From NCBI RefSeq assembly GCF_000429045.1, contig NZ_AUBC01000001.1, forward strand, positions 409,687 to 473,686: a stretch of 64,000 bases of DNA, written 5' to 3'. Positions 1-8,746 of this stretch are shown piece by piece; position 1 is the stretch's first letter, and every line of letters begins with the position of its first letter. This stretch comes from Salinarimonas rosea DSM 21201 (GTDB lineage Bacteria > Pseudomonadota > Alphaproteobacteria > Rhizobiales > Beijerinckiaceae). The notes beneath the pieces were generated by a model. The model was not told where the DNA came from and did no database searches. It saw only the letters and a list, made by a program, of their open reading frames with translations. Position numbers and translations under genes: made by a program.

Positions 1-2
1 TC

Positions 3-635
3 GAGGGGTTGAAGCCCGTGCGGGCCGGGCGCTTCCTCGTGCACGGGTCGCACGATCGGCACACGAGGGCGGCGAACGATCTCGCCATCGAGATCGAGGC
101 GGCGCTCGCCTTCGGCACGGGGCATCACGGCACGACGCGCGGCTGCCTGCTCGCACTCGTCGACGAGCTGAAGCGCAGGCGTCCGATCCACGTTCTCGAC
201 GTCGGCACGGGCACCGGCATCCTCGCCTTCGCGGCGGCGAAGGCGGTGCGGCGGCGCGTGGTGGCGGGGGACATCGATCCGGTGGCGATCGCGGTGGCGC
301 GGGACAACGCGCGGGCGAACGGCGTCGCGCCCTGGCTCGACCTCTACGTCGGGCCGGGCATCCGTGCGCCGCAAGCGGCGCGCGCGCGGCATTTCGATCT
401 CGTCTTCGCCAACATCCTGGCGAAGCCGTTGCGGCGCCTCGCGCCCGATCTCGCGGGGGTGGTGGCGCCGGGCGGGACGCTGGTGCTGTCGGGGCTGCTC
501 GCGCGCGACGTGCCGGGTGTGCTCTCGGCCTATCGCGCGCAAGGGTTCGCGCTGGCGAAGCGCCGCGACCTCGAGGGCTGGGCCGCGCTCACCCTGAGAC
601 GCGGCGGCGCGGCGGCCCGGCCGATCGAGCGCTGA
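3..635 (+). CDS. prmA: Ribosomal protein L11 methyltransferase, 5'-truncated by window edge
   Basis: Class I SAM-dependent methyltransferase that trimethylates ribosomal protein L11 in the cytoplasm. The reading frame is open to the left edge, so only about the last 211 residues are present; full-length PrmA is near 290. The visible start 'L-K-P-V-R-A-G-R-F' followed by VHGSHDR matches the family region that precedes the catalytic domain. The SAM-binding motif I reads [17 protein letters not shown] and the later catalytic NILAKPL corresponds to the family's N-I-L-A motif. The TTG at position 9 is an internal Leu codon, not a start. Identification is firm; the N-terminal substrate-recognition domain lies outside the window. 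Confidence 0.9.
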   Translation, partial: EGLKPVRAGRFLVHGSHDRHTRAANDLAIEIEAALAFGTGHHGTTRGCLLALVDELKRRRPIHVLDVGTGTGILAFAAAKAVRRRVVAGDIDPVAIAVARDNARANGVAPWLDLYVGPGIRAPQAARARHFDLVFANILAKPLRRLAPDLAGVVAPGGTLVLSGLLARDVPGVLSAYRAQGFALAKRRDLEGWAALTLRRGGAAARPIER

Positions 636-665
636 TCGGCGCGCGAGAACAGCGGGAGACGTGGG

Positions 666-902
666 TCAGCGCACGAAGGGCAGGCGCGAATCGTCGGCGA
701 GGCCGACGGCGCGGACGCCCTCGTTCTCCATGCGCGCCTCGAGGTGCGGCGCATAGAGGCGCAGCTCCCGCCGCACGCGCTCCATCTGCGCGGCCTGGAT
801 GCGGCGCAGGAGGCGCGCGAACAGGCCGGGGCGGGCGCTGTCCGCGGCGGGGGCGGCGGTCTCGCGGGCGGCGCCGCCGAACGTGTCGAGAGCATAGGCC
901 AT
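666..902 (-). CDS. Small basic DUF1127-like hypothetical protein
   Basis: A 78-residue protein beginning MAYALDTFGG, with an Ala-rich linker and a basic amphipathic segment (LFARLLRRIQAAQMERVRREL) followed by an acidic tail. The layout resembles the small alphaproteobacterial DUF1127-like proteins, but the canonical DUF1127 core is not clearly present. The start at 902 was chosen because GGAGA lies about 8 bases upstream; a longer frame from 980 lacks such a site. It is convergent with the end of prmA, 30 bp away. Function unknown; possibly an RNA- or stress-associated small protein, by analogy only. Confidence 0.65.
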   Translation of the reverse strand: MAYALDTFGGAARETAAPAADSARPGLFARLLRRIQAAQMERVRRELRLYAPHLEARMENEGVRAVGLADDSRLPFVR

Positions 903-1135
903 GATACGGTCTCCGGTCGTGGATCTCGGCTGTGCGAAGGCCCGAGCGTTTCCTTGTTGCGGTGCAAGATAGGTAAGCACCGCTGTCCTAGCTACGCCGC
1001 AGGCGCAGGAGCCGCCATGCGATCAGCGCAAGTCTCGTCTATAATTTGGGCCGAGATGCGTGCCTTCTGCATGGTTCGCCGGCAGCCGCCCCGGCTCCCG
1101 TTGCACGCGCGCGCGCTTGCGCGTACGCCTTCGCC

Positions 1136-2953
1136 ATGAGCCGCTTCCAGACCTTCGACGACCTCACCGACCCCGCCCGCACCGCCCCGCGGGTCGCCGC
1201 GCTGCGTGCCGAGCTCGCCCGCCGGGGCGTGCACGGCTTCGTCGTGCCGCGCTCGGACGAGCACCAGTCCGAGTACGTGCCGCCGAGCGCCGAGCGGCTC
1301 GCCTGGCTCACCGGCTTCACGGGATCCGCCGGCGCGGCGGTGATCCTCGCCGACCACGCGGCGCTGTTCGTCGACGGCCGCTACACGCTGCAGGCGCCGG
1401 CGCAGACCGACACGGGGGTGATCACCGTCGTCGACAGCGGCGAGACGCCGCCGTCGCGCTGGGTCGAGGCGAACCTGGCCGAGGGCGCCGTCCTCGGCTA
1501 CGATCCCTGGCTCCACACGGCGGACGCGGTCGCGCGGCTCGAGCGCGCCGCGAAGGCGGCGGGCGGGCGGCTCGAGCCGCTCTCGCCGAACCCCATCGAC
1601 GCGATCTGGGAGGACCGGCCGGCCCCTCCGAAGGCGCCGGTACGGCCCCATCCGGAGGCGCTCGCCGGGCTCTCGCGGGGAGAGAAGCTCGCGCGGGTGC
1701 GCGAGGCGCTCGCCGGGGAGAAGCTCGACGCGCTCGTGATCTCCGATCCGCACGCGCTCGCCTGGCTGTTCAACCTGCGCGGCGGCGACGTCGCCCACAC
1801 GCCCCTGCCGCTCGGCTACGCGCTGGTGCCGCGGGAGGGGAGCGCGACGCTCTTCCTCGATCCCGACAAGGTGACGAACGAGGCGGGCGACGCGGTCGGC
1901 GACGTCGCCGCCTTCCGCGCCCCCGACGCGCTGGCGCCGACCCTCGCCGAGATCGCGCGTCGCGGCGCGCGCATCCGCCTCGACCGCGACACCGCGGCCC
2001 GGGCGCTCTCCGACATCGTGCGCGACGCCGGCGCGGAGCCGGACGTCGGCGCGGACCCGATCGCGCGCATGAAGGCGGTCAAGACCGACGCCGAGATCGC
2101 CGGTGCCCGCGCCGCGCACGTGCGCGACGGCGCCGCCGTCGCCCGCTTCCTCGCCTGGTTCGAGGCGGAGGCGCCGGGCGGGCTCGGCGAGATCGACGTG
2201 GTGGAGAAGCTCGAGGCCTTCCGGTCCGAGACCGGCGCCCTCGTCGACGTGTCCTTTCCCTCGATCGCGGGGGCGGGCCCGAACGGCGCGATCGTGCACT
2301 ACCGCGTCAGCCGCGCATCCAACCGGGCGCTCGCGGCGGGCGAGCTCTTCCTGATCGATTCGGGCGCGCAGTACCGCGACGGCACGACGGACATCACCCG
2401 CACGCTGCCCGTCGGCGTGCCGACGGCCGAGATGCGCGACCGCTACACCCGCGTGCTGCAGGGGCACCTCGCGGTCTCGCGCGCGGTCTTCCCCAAGGGC
2501 GCGACGGGCGCGCAGATCGACGGCTTCGCCCGCGCGCCGCTGTGGCGGGCGGGCCTCGACTTCGACCACGGCACCGGCCACGGCGTCGGCAGCTTCCTGT
2601 CGGTGCACGAGGGTCCGCAGCGCATCGCCAAGACCGGGACGACCCCGCTGGAGCCGGGGATGATCCTCTCCAACGAGCCGGGCTACTACCGCACCGGCGC
2701 CTTCGGCATCCGCATCGAGAACCTGATCCTCGTCGAGCGCCGGGAGATCCCCGGCGCCGAGCGGGAGATGCGGGGCTTCGAGACGCTGACGCTCGCGCCC
2801 TACGCGCGAGACCTCGTCGACCTCGCGCTGCTCGACGCCGGCGAGATCGCCTGGATCGACGCCTATCACGCCCGGGTGGAGGAGACGCTCGCGCCCCTCG
2901 TCGATGGGCGCACGCGCGACTGGCTCGCCCGCGCCTGTGCGCCGCTCGGCTGA
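1136..2953 (+). CDS. pepP: Xaa-Pro aminopeptidase (M24B)
   Basis: A 605-residue cytosolic metallopeptidase that removes N-terminal residues preceding proline. The length matches the long three-domain aminopeptidase P form, with two creatinase-like N-terminal domains and a C-terminal pita-bread domain. Dinuclear metal ligands are visible: two Asp in LIDSGAQYRDGTTDITRT (about residues 405-425), His in HGTGHGVGSFLSVHEGP (about 478-494), Glu in NEPGYY (about 513) and Glu in IRIENL (about 528). The ATG at 1136 (MSRFQTFDDL) is preferred over in-frame codons further upstream, which would add an Arg/Ala/Cys-rich low-quality segment. A TATAAT hexamer lies at 1040-1045 on the same strand, but no convincing -35 was found. 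Confidence 0.93.
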   Translation: MSRFQTFDDLTDPARTAPRVAALRAELARRGVHGFVVPRSDEHQSEYVPPSAERLAWLTGFTGSAGAAVILADHAALFVDGRYTLQAPAQTDTGVITVVDSGETPPSRWVEANLAEGAVLGYDPWLHTADAVARLERAAKAAGGRLEPLSPNPIDAIWEDRPAPPKAPVRPHPEALAGLSRGEKLARVREALAGEKLDALVISDPHALAWLFNLRGGDVAHTPLPLGYALVPREGSATLFLDPDKVTNEAGDAVGDVAAFRAPDALAPTLAEIARRGARIRLDRDTAARALSDIVRDAGAEPDVGADPIARMKAVKTDAEIAGARAAHVRDGAAVARFLAWFEAEAPGGLGEIDVVEKLEAFRSETGALVDVSFPSIAGAGPNGAIVHYRVSRASNRALAAGELFLIDSGAQYRDGTTDITRTLPVGVPTAEMRDRYTRVLQGHLAVSRAVFPKGATGAQIDGFARAPLWRAGLDFDHGTGHGVGSFLSVHEGPQRIAKTGTTPLEPGMILSNEPGYYRTGAFGIRIENLILVERREIPGAEREMRGFETLTLAPYARDLVDLALLDAGEIAWIDAYHARVEETLAPLVDGRTRDWLARACAPLG

Positions 2954-2971
2954 AGGGGTTGGCAGGCGGGC

Positions 2972-2998
2972 GCGGGCGGGCCGCTTGCTCCCGCCCGC
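2972..2998 (+). terminator. Stem-loop between pepP and the beta-lyase gene
   Basis: A 9-bp perfect stem (GCGGGCGGG paired with CCCGCCCGC, 9-nt loop) begins 18 bases after the pepP stop. There is no U-run after it, so it may act as a weak or Rho-assisted terminator or as an mRNA-stabilising hairpin before the next gene on the same strand. Confidence 0.35.
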
Positions 2999-3036
2999 CC
3001 GCTCTGCTTGAACCGGAGCCCAGCCGGGAGCCCCGC

Positions 3037-4206
3037 ATGACCGACCGTTCCAGCCACGACCGTCCGTTCTCCAAGCGCAGCCTCGCCGCCCAGGCGATGG
3101 GCCTGGTCGAGCCGGTGACCAAGGCCGTGGTGCCGCCGATCCACGTCGCCACCACCTACCTGCGCGATCCCGACAACGGCTATTCCTCCGGCTTCGTCTA
3201 CGGCCGCCCGGACAACGCCACGGTGCGCGAGGCCGAGGACGTCGTCGCCATGCTGGAGGACGCCCCCGCCGGTGCGCTGCTGTTCGGCTCCGGCATGGCG
3301 GCGGCGACCGCGGTCTTCCGCGCGCTCGACCCGGGCGATCACGTGGTGGCGCCCGCGGTGATGTACTGGGCGCTGAGGCAATGGCTGCTCACCGAGGGCC
3401 GCCGTGCCGGGCTCGAGGTGACGCTCGTCGAGACCTCGGACCTCGACGCCCTGCGCGCGGCCGTGCGCCCGGGCGCGACGAAGCTCGTGTGGATCGAGAC
3501 GCCGGCGAACCCGCTGTGGACGATCACCGACATCGCCGCCGCGGCCGAGATCGCGCACGCGGCGGGCGCGCGGCTCGCGGTCGATTCGACCTGCGCCTCG
3601 CCCTACCACACCCGGCCGCTGGCGCTCGGCGCCGACGTCGTCATGCACGCGGCGACGAAGATCCTCAACGGCCATTCGGACGTGGTGGCGGGGGTGCTCG
3701 CCGGACGGGAGAACGACGCCTTCTGGCAGCGGCTCGCGACGATCCGCAAGGGCGAGGGCGGCATCCTGGGGCCGTTCGAGGCCTATCTGCTGATGCGTGG
3801 CATGCGCACCTTCCACCTGCGCGCTGCCGCGCAGGCGGCGTCGGCGATGGCGCTGGCGGAGCGTCTGTCGGCGCATCCCAACGTCGCCGCCGTCCTCTAT
3901 CCGGGCCTCCCCGGGCACCCAGGCCACGACGTCGCCCGCCGGCAGATGGAGAACGGCTTCGGCTACATGCTCTCGATCCGGGTCGCCGGCGGGGAGCGGG
4001 CGGCGATCGCCACCGCCGCCGGCGTGGCGCTGTGGACGCGCGCCACCTCGCTCGGCGGCGTCGAGAGCCTGATCGAGCATCGCGCCTCGATCGAGGGCCC
4101 GGACACGCCCTGCCCGCCGGACCTGCTGCGGCTGTCGGTCGGCTGCGAGGACGTCGAGGACCTCCACGCGGACCTGGACCGGGCGCTGCGCGCGGCGCAC
4201 GGCTGA
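3037..4206 (+). CDS. Cystathionine beta-lyase / trans-sulfuration-family PLP enzyme
   Basis: A 389-residue member of the Cys/Met-metabolism PLP family (fold type I). It shows the family N-terminal SLAAQAMG...PPIHVATTYL region, an active-site GSGMAAATAVF segment, the cofactor-contacting VDSTCASPYHTRPL, and the Schiff-base lysine in HAATKILNGHSD (about residue 208). The C-terminal ATSLGGVESLIEHRAS and RLSVGCED motifs are typical. Which family activity it has (cystathionine beta-lyase, gamma-lyase or gamma-synthase) cannot be settled by motif alone; beta-lyase (metC) is the best guess. The start follows a weak GGAG and lies 83 bp after pepP. No SAM riboswitch was recognised upstream. Confidence 0.85.
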   Translation: MTDRSSHDRPFSKRSLAAQAMGLVEPVTKAVVPPIHVATTYLRDPDNGYSSGFVYGRPDNATVREAEDVVAMLEDAPAGALLFGSGMAAATAVFRALDPGDHVVAPAVMYWALRQWLLTEGRRAGLEVTLVETSDLDALRAAVRPGATKLVWIETPANPLWTITDIAAAAEIAHAAGARLAVDSTCASPYHTRPLALGADVVMHAATKILNGHSDVVAGVLAGRENDAFWQRLATIRKGEGGILGPFEAYLLMRGMRTFHLRAAAQAASAMALAERLSAHPNVAAVLYPGLPGHPGHDVARRQMENGFGYMLSIRVAGGERAAIATAAGVALWTRATSLGGVESLIEHRASIEGPDTPCPPDLLRLSVGCEDVEDLHADLDRALRAAHG

Positions 4207-4212
4207 GGCCGG

Positions 4213-4243
4213 GCAAAAGAAAAGAGGCGGCTCGCGCCGCCTC
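4213..4243 (-). terminator. Rho-independent terminator of the small membrane-protein gene
   Basis: Reading the minus strand, a perfect 8-bp stem (GAGGCGGC / GCCGCCTC, TCGC loop) at 4243-4224 is followed by TTTTCTTTTGCCC. It starts about 40 bases after the stop of the 4285-4428 gene, and supports that gene as a real minus-strand transcription unit. Confidence 0.75.
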
Positions 4244-4284
4244 CCGAACGATCGATCGGTGATCACCTGCCTGCGAAGCGGGCA

Positions 4285-4428
4285 TCACGGCCTGAGCGCG
4301 ACGAGGCTCAGCTCCGGGCCCGGCAGGGCGAGCAGGGCGAGGACGGCGCTCAGCCCGACGGCTGCGAACACGAAGGACAGGCTCACGATCGGCATCAGGT
4401 CGCGGTTGGGCATTCTGAAGAAGTGCAT
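4285..4428 (-). CDS. 47-residue single-pass membrane protein
   Basis: Encodes a short protein starting MHFFRMPNRD with one hydrophobic helix (about residues 12-35) and a short Pro/Glu tail. A strong ribosome-binding site, GGAGGG, sits 8 bases before this ATG, and a canonical intrinsic terminator follows the gene. These two flanking signals are the main evidence that it is expressed. An in-frame ATG five codons upstream overlaps the ribosome-binding site and was not chosen. No family was recognised; it lies between the convergent beta-lyase gene and a pseudouridine synthase gene. Function unknown. Confidence 0.6.
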   Translation of the reverse strand: MHFFRMPNRDLMPIVSLSFVFAAVGLSAVLALLALPGPELSLVALRP

Positions 4429-4547
4429 GATCGGTCCCTCCATGAACGGCGGATGAACAACGCACACGATGTAGTCAGGTTCCATCGCCCATGCAATATC
4501 GGGTCCAAACGGACCGGGGTGCCTGCAATTTCCGCGGCTTTCAAACT

Positions 4548-5267
4548 TCAAACGCCTGCGGCGGCCGATGGCTCCGACCCGCCGACCTCGTATCCGAGCG
4601 CCGCTGCGGCGCTCGCCAGCGGCTCCGGCACCGGCGCCGCGACCCGCACCGGCGGCTTCGCGCGCGACAGCGGCACGGCGATGCGCCAGGCGTGGAGGTG
4701 GAGCGCCGCGCCTCGGGGAGCGCCGCCGTAGATCGCGTCCCCCACGATCGGGAAGCCGGATGCCGCGCAGTGGACGCGCAGCTGGTGCGTGCGGCCGGTG
4801 ACCGGCTCGAGCGCGAGGAGCGCCCGCGAGCCATCCGGCGCCCGGGCGAGGACGCGCACGCGCGTCAGCGCCTCCTGTCCGATCGGGTCCGCCTTCATCC
4901 GCCAGGGCGTGTCCGGTGCGACGGGCGCGAGCGGGAGGTCGATCGCGAAGGCGTCCGCGCCCGTCGCGGGCGCCGGCGCGACGAGCGCGAGGTAGGTCTT
5001 CTCCACGCGTCCGTTGGCGAACAGCTCGGCGAGCCTGCGCAGCGCCTTGGGATGGCGCCCGAGCACGAGGCAGCCGGACGTGTCCCGGTCGAGGCGGTGG
5101 GCGAGCTCGGGGCGCCACTTCAGGCCGAAGCGCAGCGCGTCGAGATGCCGCGCGAGCGTCTCCCCGCCGCCGGGACCCGGATGGACCGGGAGCCCGGCGG
5201 GCTTGTCGAGGACGAGCATGAGGCCGTCGCGATGCAGGATGCGCGACACTATCTCTTCGGATCTCAT
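4548..5267 (-). CDS. RluA-family RNA pseudouridine synthase
   Basis: A 239-residue pseudouridine synthase without an S4 domain, converting specific uridines in rRNA or tRNA to pseudouridine. The catalytic loop HRLDRDTSG (residues 57-65, nucleophile Asp60) is intact, as is the N-terminal LDKPAGLPVHPG motif and the later GRTHQLRVH motif typical of RluA/RluC/RluD/TruC. The start at 5267 gives a normal-length small RluA protein. It is divergent from ftsY with 63 bp between starts. Exact target RNA position cannot be predicted by eye. Confidence 0.9.
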   Translation of the reverse strand: MRSEEIVSRILHRDGLMLVLDKPAGLPVHPGPGGGETLARHLDALRFGLKWRPELAHRLDRDTSGCLVLGRHPKALRRLAELFANGRVEKTYLALVAPAPATGADAFAIDLPLAPVAPDTPWRMKADPIGQEALTRVRVLARAPDGSRALLALEPVTGRTHQLRVHCAASGFPIVGDAIYGGAPRGAALHLHAWRIAVPLSRAKPPVRVAAPVPEPLASAAAALGYEVGGSEPSAAAGV

Positions 5268-5330
5268 GCGAAATCCGCTAGAGCGGACCACGCGAGACGG
5301 CAAGCGACGAATGCGGGAGGCGAAGCGCCG

Positions 5331-6638
5331 ATGGCGGACGAGACCGAGAAACGCGGGTTCTTCTCGCGGCTGTTCGGGCGCAAGGCCGAGGAGACCCGCG
5401 AGGAGACTCGCGACGAGGCGCGCGAGGAGACTCACGAGGAGGTGCGAGACGAGGCGGCGCCGCCGGCGGCCTCCACCGTCACCGAGCCCTCTCCCGACGC
5501 CGCGGACCATGTGCCGCCCGAGCTCGCCGGCGCCGACCTCCAGCCGATCGAGCCCGCGGACGAGGAGGCCCGCGAGGTCGCCATCGCGGAGGAGCTCGAA
5601 AAGCAGCCCGGCCCTGCCGGCACGCCGGCGCCGGAGCAGACGACGCCCGAGGATCTGGTCGAGCCGGAACCCGAGCCCGCGCCGGCTGCGACGCCCGCGC
5701 CCGCGCCGGCCCAGAAGACCTCCTGGTGGCGGCGCCTGACGCAGGGGCTCGCGCGCACGTCCTCCTCGATGGGTGGCGCGATCACGAGCCTGTTCACCAA
5801 GCGCAAGCTCGACGCCACCACGCTCGAGGACCTCGAGGACATCCTCATCCAGGCGGACCTCGGCGTGCCGGCGGCGACCCGCATCACCGAGGCCGTCGCC
5901 AAGGGTCGCTACGACAAGGAGATCCCGCCCGAGGAGGTCAAGCGCGTGCTCGCGACCGAGGTCGAGCGCTCGCTCGCGCCGGTGGCGCGCCCGCTCGAGA
6001 TCGACCGGGCGAGGAAGCCCTTCGTCATCCTCATGGTCGGCGTCAACGGCGCGGGCAAGACCACGACGATCGGCAAGCTCGCCGCCAAGTTCCGCGCGCA
6101 GAAGCTCTCCGTCACCATGGCGGCGGGCGACACGTTCCGCGCCGCCGCGATCGAGCAGCTGAAGGTCTGGGGCGAGCGCACGGGGGCGACGGTCGTCGCC
6201 CGCGAGCAGGGCGCGGACGCCGCCGGCCTCGCCTTCGACGCGCTGACCGAGGCGCGGCGCACGGGCACCGACGTGCTCCTCGTCGATACGGCCGGGCGCC
6301 TGCAGAACAAGGCGGGGCTGATGTCCGAGCTCGAGAAGATCGTGCGCGTCATGCGCAAGGTCGACCCGACGGCGCCCCACGCGGCGCTGCTCGTGCTCGA
6401 CGCGACGGTGGGCCAGAACGCGCTCTCGCAGGTCGAGCTGTTCCAGAAGGCGGCGGGCGTCACCGGGCTCGTGATGACGAAGCTCGACGGCACGGCGCGC
6501 GGTGGCATCCTCGTGGCGCTCGCCGAGCGCTTCGGGCTGCCGGTGCACTTCATCGGCGTGGGGGAGGGCGTCGAGGACCTCGAGCCCTTCGCCGCCAGGG
6601 ACTTCGCCCGGGCGATCGCCGGGCTGGACGAGGCTTGA
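5331..6638 (+). CDS. ftsY: Signal recognition particle receptor FtsY
   Basis: A 435-residue SRP receptor GTPase that docks SRP-ribosome complexes at the inner membrane. The N-terminal 130 residues are a highly acidic A-domain with repeated EETREETRDEAREET-type stretches and a Pro-rich linker. The N and G domains follow: P-loop GVNGAGKTTT (about 237-246), DTAGRLQ (about 319) and TKLDGTARGG (about 383-392). A GGGAGG lies 10 bases before the ATG at 5331. An earlier in-frame extension would cover the divergent gene's coding strand and was rejected. Length and motifs agree with alphaproteobacterial FtsY. Confidence 0.96.
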   Translation: MADETEKRGFFSRLFGRKAEETREETRDEAREETHEEVRDEAAPPAASTVTEPSPDAADHVPPELAGADLQPIEPADEEAREVAIAEELEKQPGPAGTPAPEQTTPEDLVEPEPEPAPAATPAPAPAQKTSWWRRLTQGLARTSSSMGGAITSLFTKRKLDATTLEDLEDILIQADLGVPAATRITEAVAKGRYDKEIPPEEVKRVLATEVERSLAPVARPLEIDRARKPFVILMVGVNGAGKTTTIGKLAAKFRAQKLSVTMAAGDTFRAAAIEQLKVWGERTGATVVAREQGADAAGLAFDALTEARRTGTDVLLVDTAGRLQNKAGLMSELEKIVRVMRKVDPTAPHAALLVLDATVGQNALSQVELFQKAAGVTGLVMTKLDGTARGGILVALAERFGLPVHFIGVGEGVEDLEPFAARDFARAIAGLDEA

Positions 6639-6670
6639 TCCAGGGAACATCGCCGGAGGACGAGGGGCGG

Positions 6671-8188
6671 ATGGGCGCACATCTCTACGAGGAGATCCGC
6701 GGGGGCACCGCGGATCCGCAAAAGCTCTTCATCGAGACGCCGGCGGGCCGGCGGATCACCTATGCCGAGGCCTTCGACGAGGCGGGGCGCTTCGCCAACG
6801 CGCTGCGGGCGCTCGGCGTGCGGGAGGGCGACCGGGTCGCGGTGCAGGTCGAGAAGAGCCCGGAGGTGATCCTCCTGCTGCTCGGCTGCCTGCGCGCGGG
6901 CGCGGTCTTCCTGCCGCTCAACACCGCCTACACGCCGGCCGAGCTCGCCTACTTCATCGAGGACGCCGAGCCCGCGCTGTTCGTCTGCGACCCGAAGGGG
7001 CGCGAGGCGCTCGCGCCGCTCGCCGCCGCGCGCGGCGTGGGCGCGGTCGAGACGCTCGACGCCGAGGGCGCAGGCTCGCTGCGCGATGCGGCCGACGCGG
7101 CCTCGCCCGCCTTCGCGGACGCGCAGCGCGGGGCGGACGATCTCGCCGCGATCCTCTACACGTCGGGAACGACCGGGCGCTCGAAGGGCGCGATGTTGAC
7201 CCACGAGAACCTCGCCTCCAACGGCCGGACGCTGAAGGAGATCTGGCGGTTCGGGGCGGACGACGTGCTGCTCCACGCGCTGCCGACCTTCCACACCCAC
7301 GGCCTGTTCACGGCGACCAACACGATCCTGCTCGCGGGCGCATCCATGCTCTTCCTGCCGCGCTTCGACGCCGACGAGGTCATGCGCCTCATGCCGCGGG
7401 CGAGCGCGATGATGGGCGTGCCGACCTTCTACGTGCGCCTCCTCCAGCATCCGGGGCTGACGCGGGAGGCGACGGCGCACATGCGCCTGTTCGTCTCCGG
7501 CTCGGCGCCGCTGCTGGCCGAGACGCACCAGGCCTTCTCGGCGCGGACCGGCCACGCGATCCTCGAGCGCTACGGCATGACCGAGACCAACATGAACACG
7601 TCGAACCCCTACGACGGGGATCGCGTGCCGGGCACCGTCGGCTTCCCGCTGCCCGGCGTGGATCTGCGGGTCGTCGACCCGGAGAGCGGCACGCGCCTGC
7701 CGGACGGCGAGATCGGCATGATCGAGGTGCGCGGGCCCAACGTCTTCGTCGGCTACTGGCGCAATCCCGAGAAGACGAAGGCCGAGTTCCGCGAGGACGG
7801 GTTCTTCGTCACGGGCGACCTCGGGAAGATCGACGATCGCGGCTACGTCCACATCGTCGGGCGCGGCAAGGACCTCGTCATCACGGGCGGCTACAACGTC
7901 TACCCCAAGGAGGTCGAGAGCGAGATCGACGCGCTCGAGGGCGTGGTCGAGAGCGCGGTCTTCGGCGTGCCGCATCCGGATTTCGGCGAGGGCGTCACGG
8001 CGGTGGTGGTGGCGGAGCCGGGCGCGGCGGTGAACGAGGCGGGCGTGCTCGCCGCCCTCGCCGACCGGCTCGCGCGCTACAAGCAGCCCAAGCGCGTCCT
8101 CCTCGTGGCGGAACTGCCGCGCAACACGATGGGCAAGGTGCAGAAGGCGGCGCTGAGGGAGCGCTACGCCGACCTGTACGAAAGCTGA
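6671..8188 (+). CDS. matB: Malonyl-CoA synthetase (MatB-type acyl-CoA ligase)
   Basis: A 505-residue ANL-superfamily ligase that activates malonate with ATP and CoA. ATP-binding motif LYTSGTTGRSKGAML (from about residue 161), the A5 motif YGMTETNMNTSNPYDG (about 300), the hinge GDLGKIDDRGYVHIVGRGKD and catalytic Lys in GKVQKAALR (about 488) are all present. The LPTFHTHGLFTATN segment and the length (characterised MatB near 503) point to MatB rather than to a long-chain ligase. It lies 32 bp after ftsY. There is no matA decarboxylase or matC transporter beside it, so a role in malonyl-CoA supply is inferred. A methylmalonyl-type specificity is the main alternative. Confidence 0.85.
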   Translation: MGAHLYEEIRGGTADPQKLFIETPAGRRITYAEAFDEAGRFANALRALGVREGDRVAVQVEKSPEVILLLLGCLRAGAVFLPLNTAYTPAELAYFIEDAEPALFVCDPKGREALAPLAAARGVGAVETLDAEGAGSLRDAADAASPAFADAQRGADDLAAILYTSGTTGRSKGAMLTHENLASNGRTLKEIWRFGADDVLLHALPTFHTHGLFTATNTILLAGASMLFLPRFDADEVMRLMPRASAMMGVPTFYVRLLQHPGLTREATAHMRLFVSGSAPLLAETHQAFSARTGHAILERYGMTETNMNTSNPYDGDRVPGTVGFPLPGVDLRVVDPESGTRLPDGEIGMIEVRGPNVFVGYWRNPEKTKAEFREDGFFVTGDLGKIDDRGYVHIVGRGKDLVITGGYNVYPKEVESEIDALEGVVESAVFGVPHPDFGEGVTAVVVAEPGAAVNEAGVLAALADRLARYKQPKRVLLVAELPRNTMGKVQKAALRERYADLYES

Positions 8189-8205
8189 GCCGGCATCCAT
8201 GCGAA

Positions 8206-8236
8206 GACGCCCCCCGCGCCGGGCGCGGAGGGCGTC
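8206..8236. terminator. Bidirectional terminator-like hairpin between matB and hsp20
   Basis: GACGCCC pairs with GGGCGTC (7 bp) around an inner GC-rich pairing. The element lies in the 76-bp gap between two convergent genes. No clear T-run on either side, so it is a candidate shared terminator. Confidence 0.5.
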
Positions 8237-8264
8237 GAACGAGAGCCGATCGGTCGAGAACCGC

Positions 8265-8723
8265 TCAGGCGGCGTTGGCCTCGAGCGTGCGCGGCGCCTT
8301 GTCGGCGGACGCGATCGGGACGAGGCGCGGCTTCTTCGACTCGGGGATCTCGCGCACGAGGTCGATGTGCAGGAGCCCGTTCTCGAGGCTCGCGCCCGTC
8401 ACCTGCACGCCGTCGGCGAGCTGGAAGCGGCGCTCGAAGGCGCGCGCGGCGATACCCTGGTGCAGGAACTGGGTCGAACGCTCGTCCTCGGCCTTCTTGC
8501 CGCGGACGGAGAGCGTGTGCTCCTTCACCTCGATGGCGAGGTCGTCCTCGGTGAAGCCGGCGACCGCGACGCTGATGCGGTAGGCGTTCTCGGCGCTGCG
8601 CTCGATGTTGTAGGGCGGGTAGCCCTGAGCGCCGTCGACGCCGGCGAGCTGGTCGAGCGTGGAGAACAGCCGGTCGAAGCCGACCGTGTTGCGATAGAGC
8701 GGGGAGAGATCGAAGTGACGCAT
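8265..8723 (-). CDS. Small heat shock protein Hsp20 (IbpA-type)
   Basis: A 152-residue alpha-crystallin-family holdase that binds unfolding proteins. The N terminus MRHFDLSPLYRNTVGFDRLFS and GYPPYNIER match the alphaproteobacterial IbpA/HspH class. The alpha-crystallin domain follows, with YRISVAVAGF, LSVRGKK, FERRFQLADGV and LENGLLHIDL. The last conserved element, RLVPI, corresponds to the C-terminal anchoring motif. AAGGAT lies just upstream of the start, directly behind a short stem-loop (8735-8746) that could give temperature control. Such genes are usually under heat-shock sigma factor and/or ROSE RNA thermometer control. Confidence 0.93.
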   Translation of the reverse strand: MRHFDLSPLYRNTVGFDRLFSTLDQLAGVDGAQGYPPYNIERSAENAYRISVAVAGFTEDDLAIEVKEHTLSVRGKKAEDERSTQFLHQGIAARAFERRFQLADGVQVTGASLENGLLHIDLVREIPESKKPRLVPIASADKAPRTLEANAA

Positions 8724-8734
8724 GGCATATCCTT

Positions 8735-8746
8735 TCGCTGAAGCGA
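8735..8746 (-). promoter_or_regulatory. Short leader hairpin adjacent to the hsp20 ribosome-binding site
   Basis: On the transcript UCGC-UUCA-GCGA folds as a 4-bp stem immediately 5' of AAGGAU and 11 bases before the ATG. UCGCU fits the UYGCU element seen in ROSE-type thermometers of alphaproteobacterial Hsp20 genes, but the rest of a ROSE structure was not recognised. Confidence 0.25.

Noticed and set aside
992..2869. A 625-residue minus-strand frame opposite aminopeptidase P
   Set aside because: Arg/Glu/Val-rich composition with no domain, typical of antisense frames in high-GC DNA; pepP has all its metal ligands on the plus strand.
2954..3036. SAM riboswitch upstream of the cystathionine beta-lyase-type gene
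   Set aside because: The 83-bp gap holds only a simple GC-rich hairpin and no recognisable SAM-II or other riboswitch core.
6671..8188. Part of a matABC malonate operon
   Set aside because: Only the ligase is present; the flanking genes are ftsY and hsp20, with no decarboxylase or malonate transporter.
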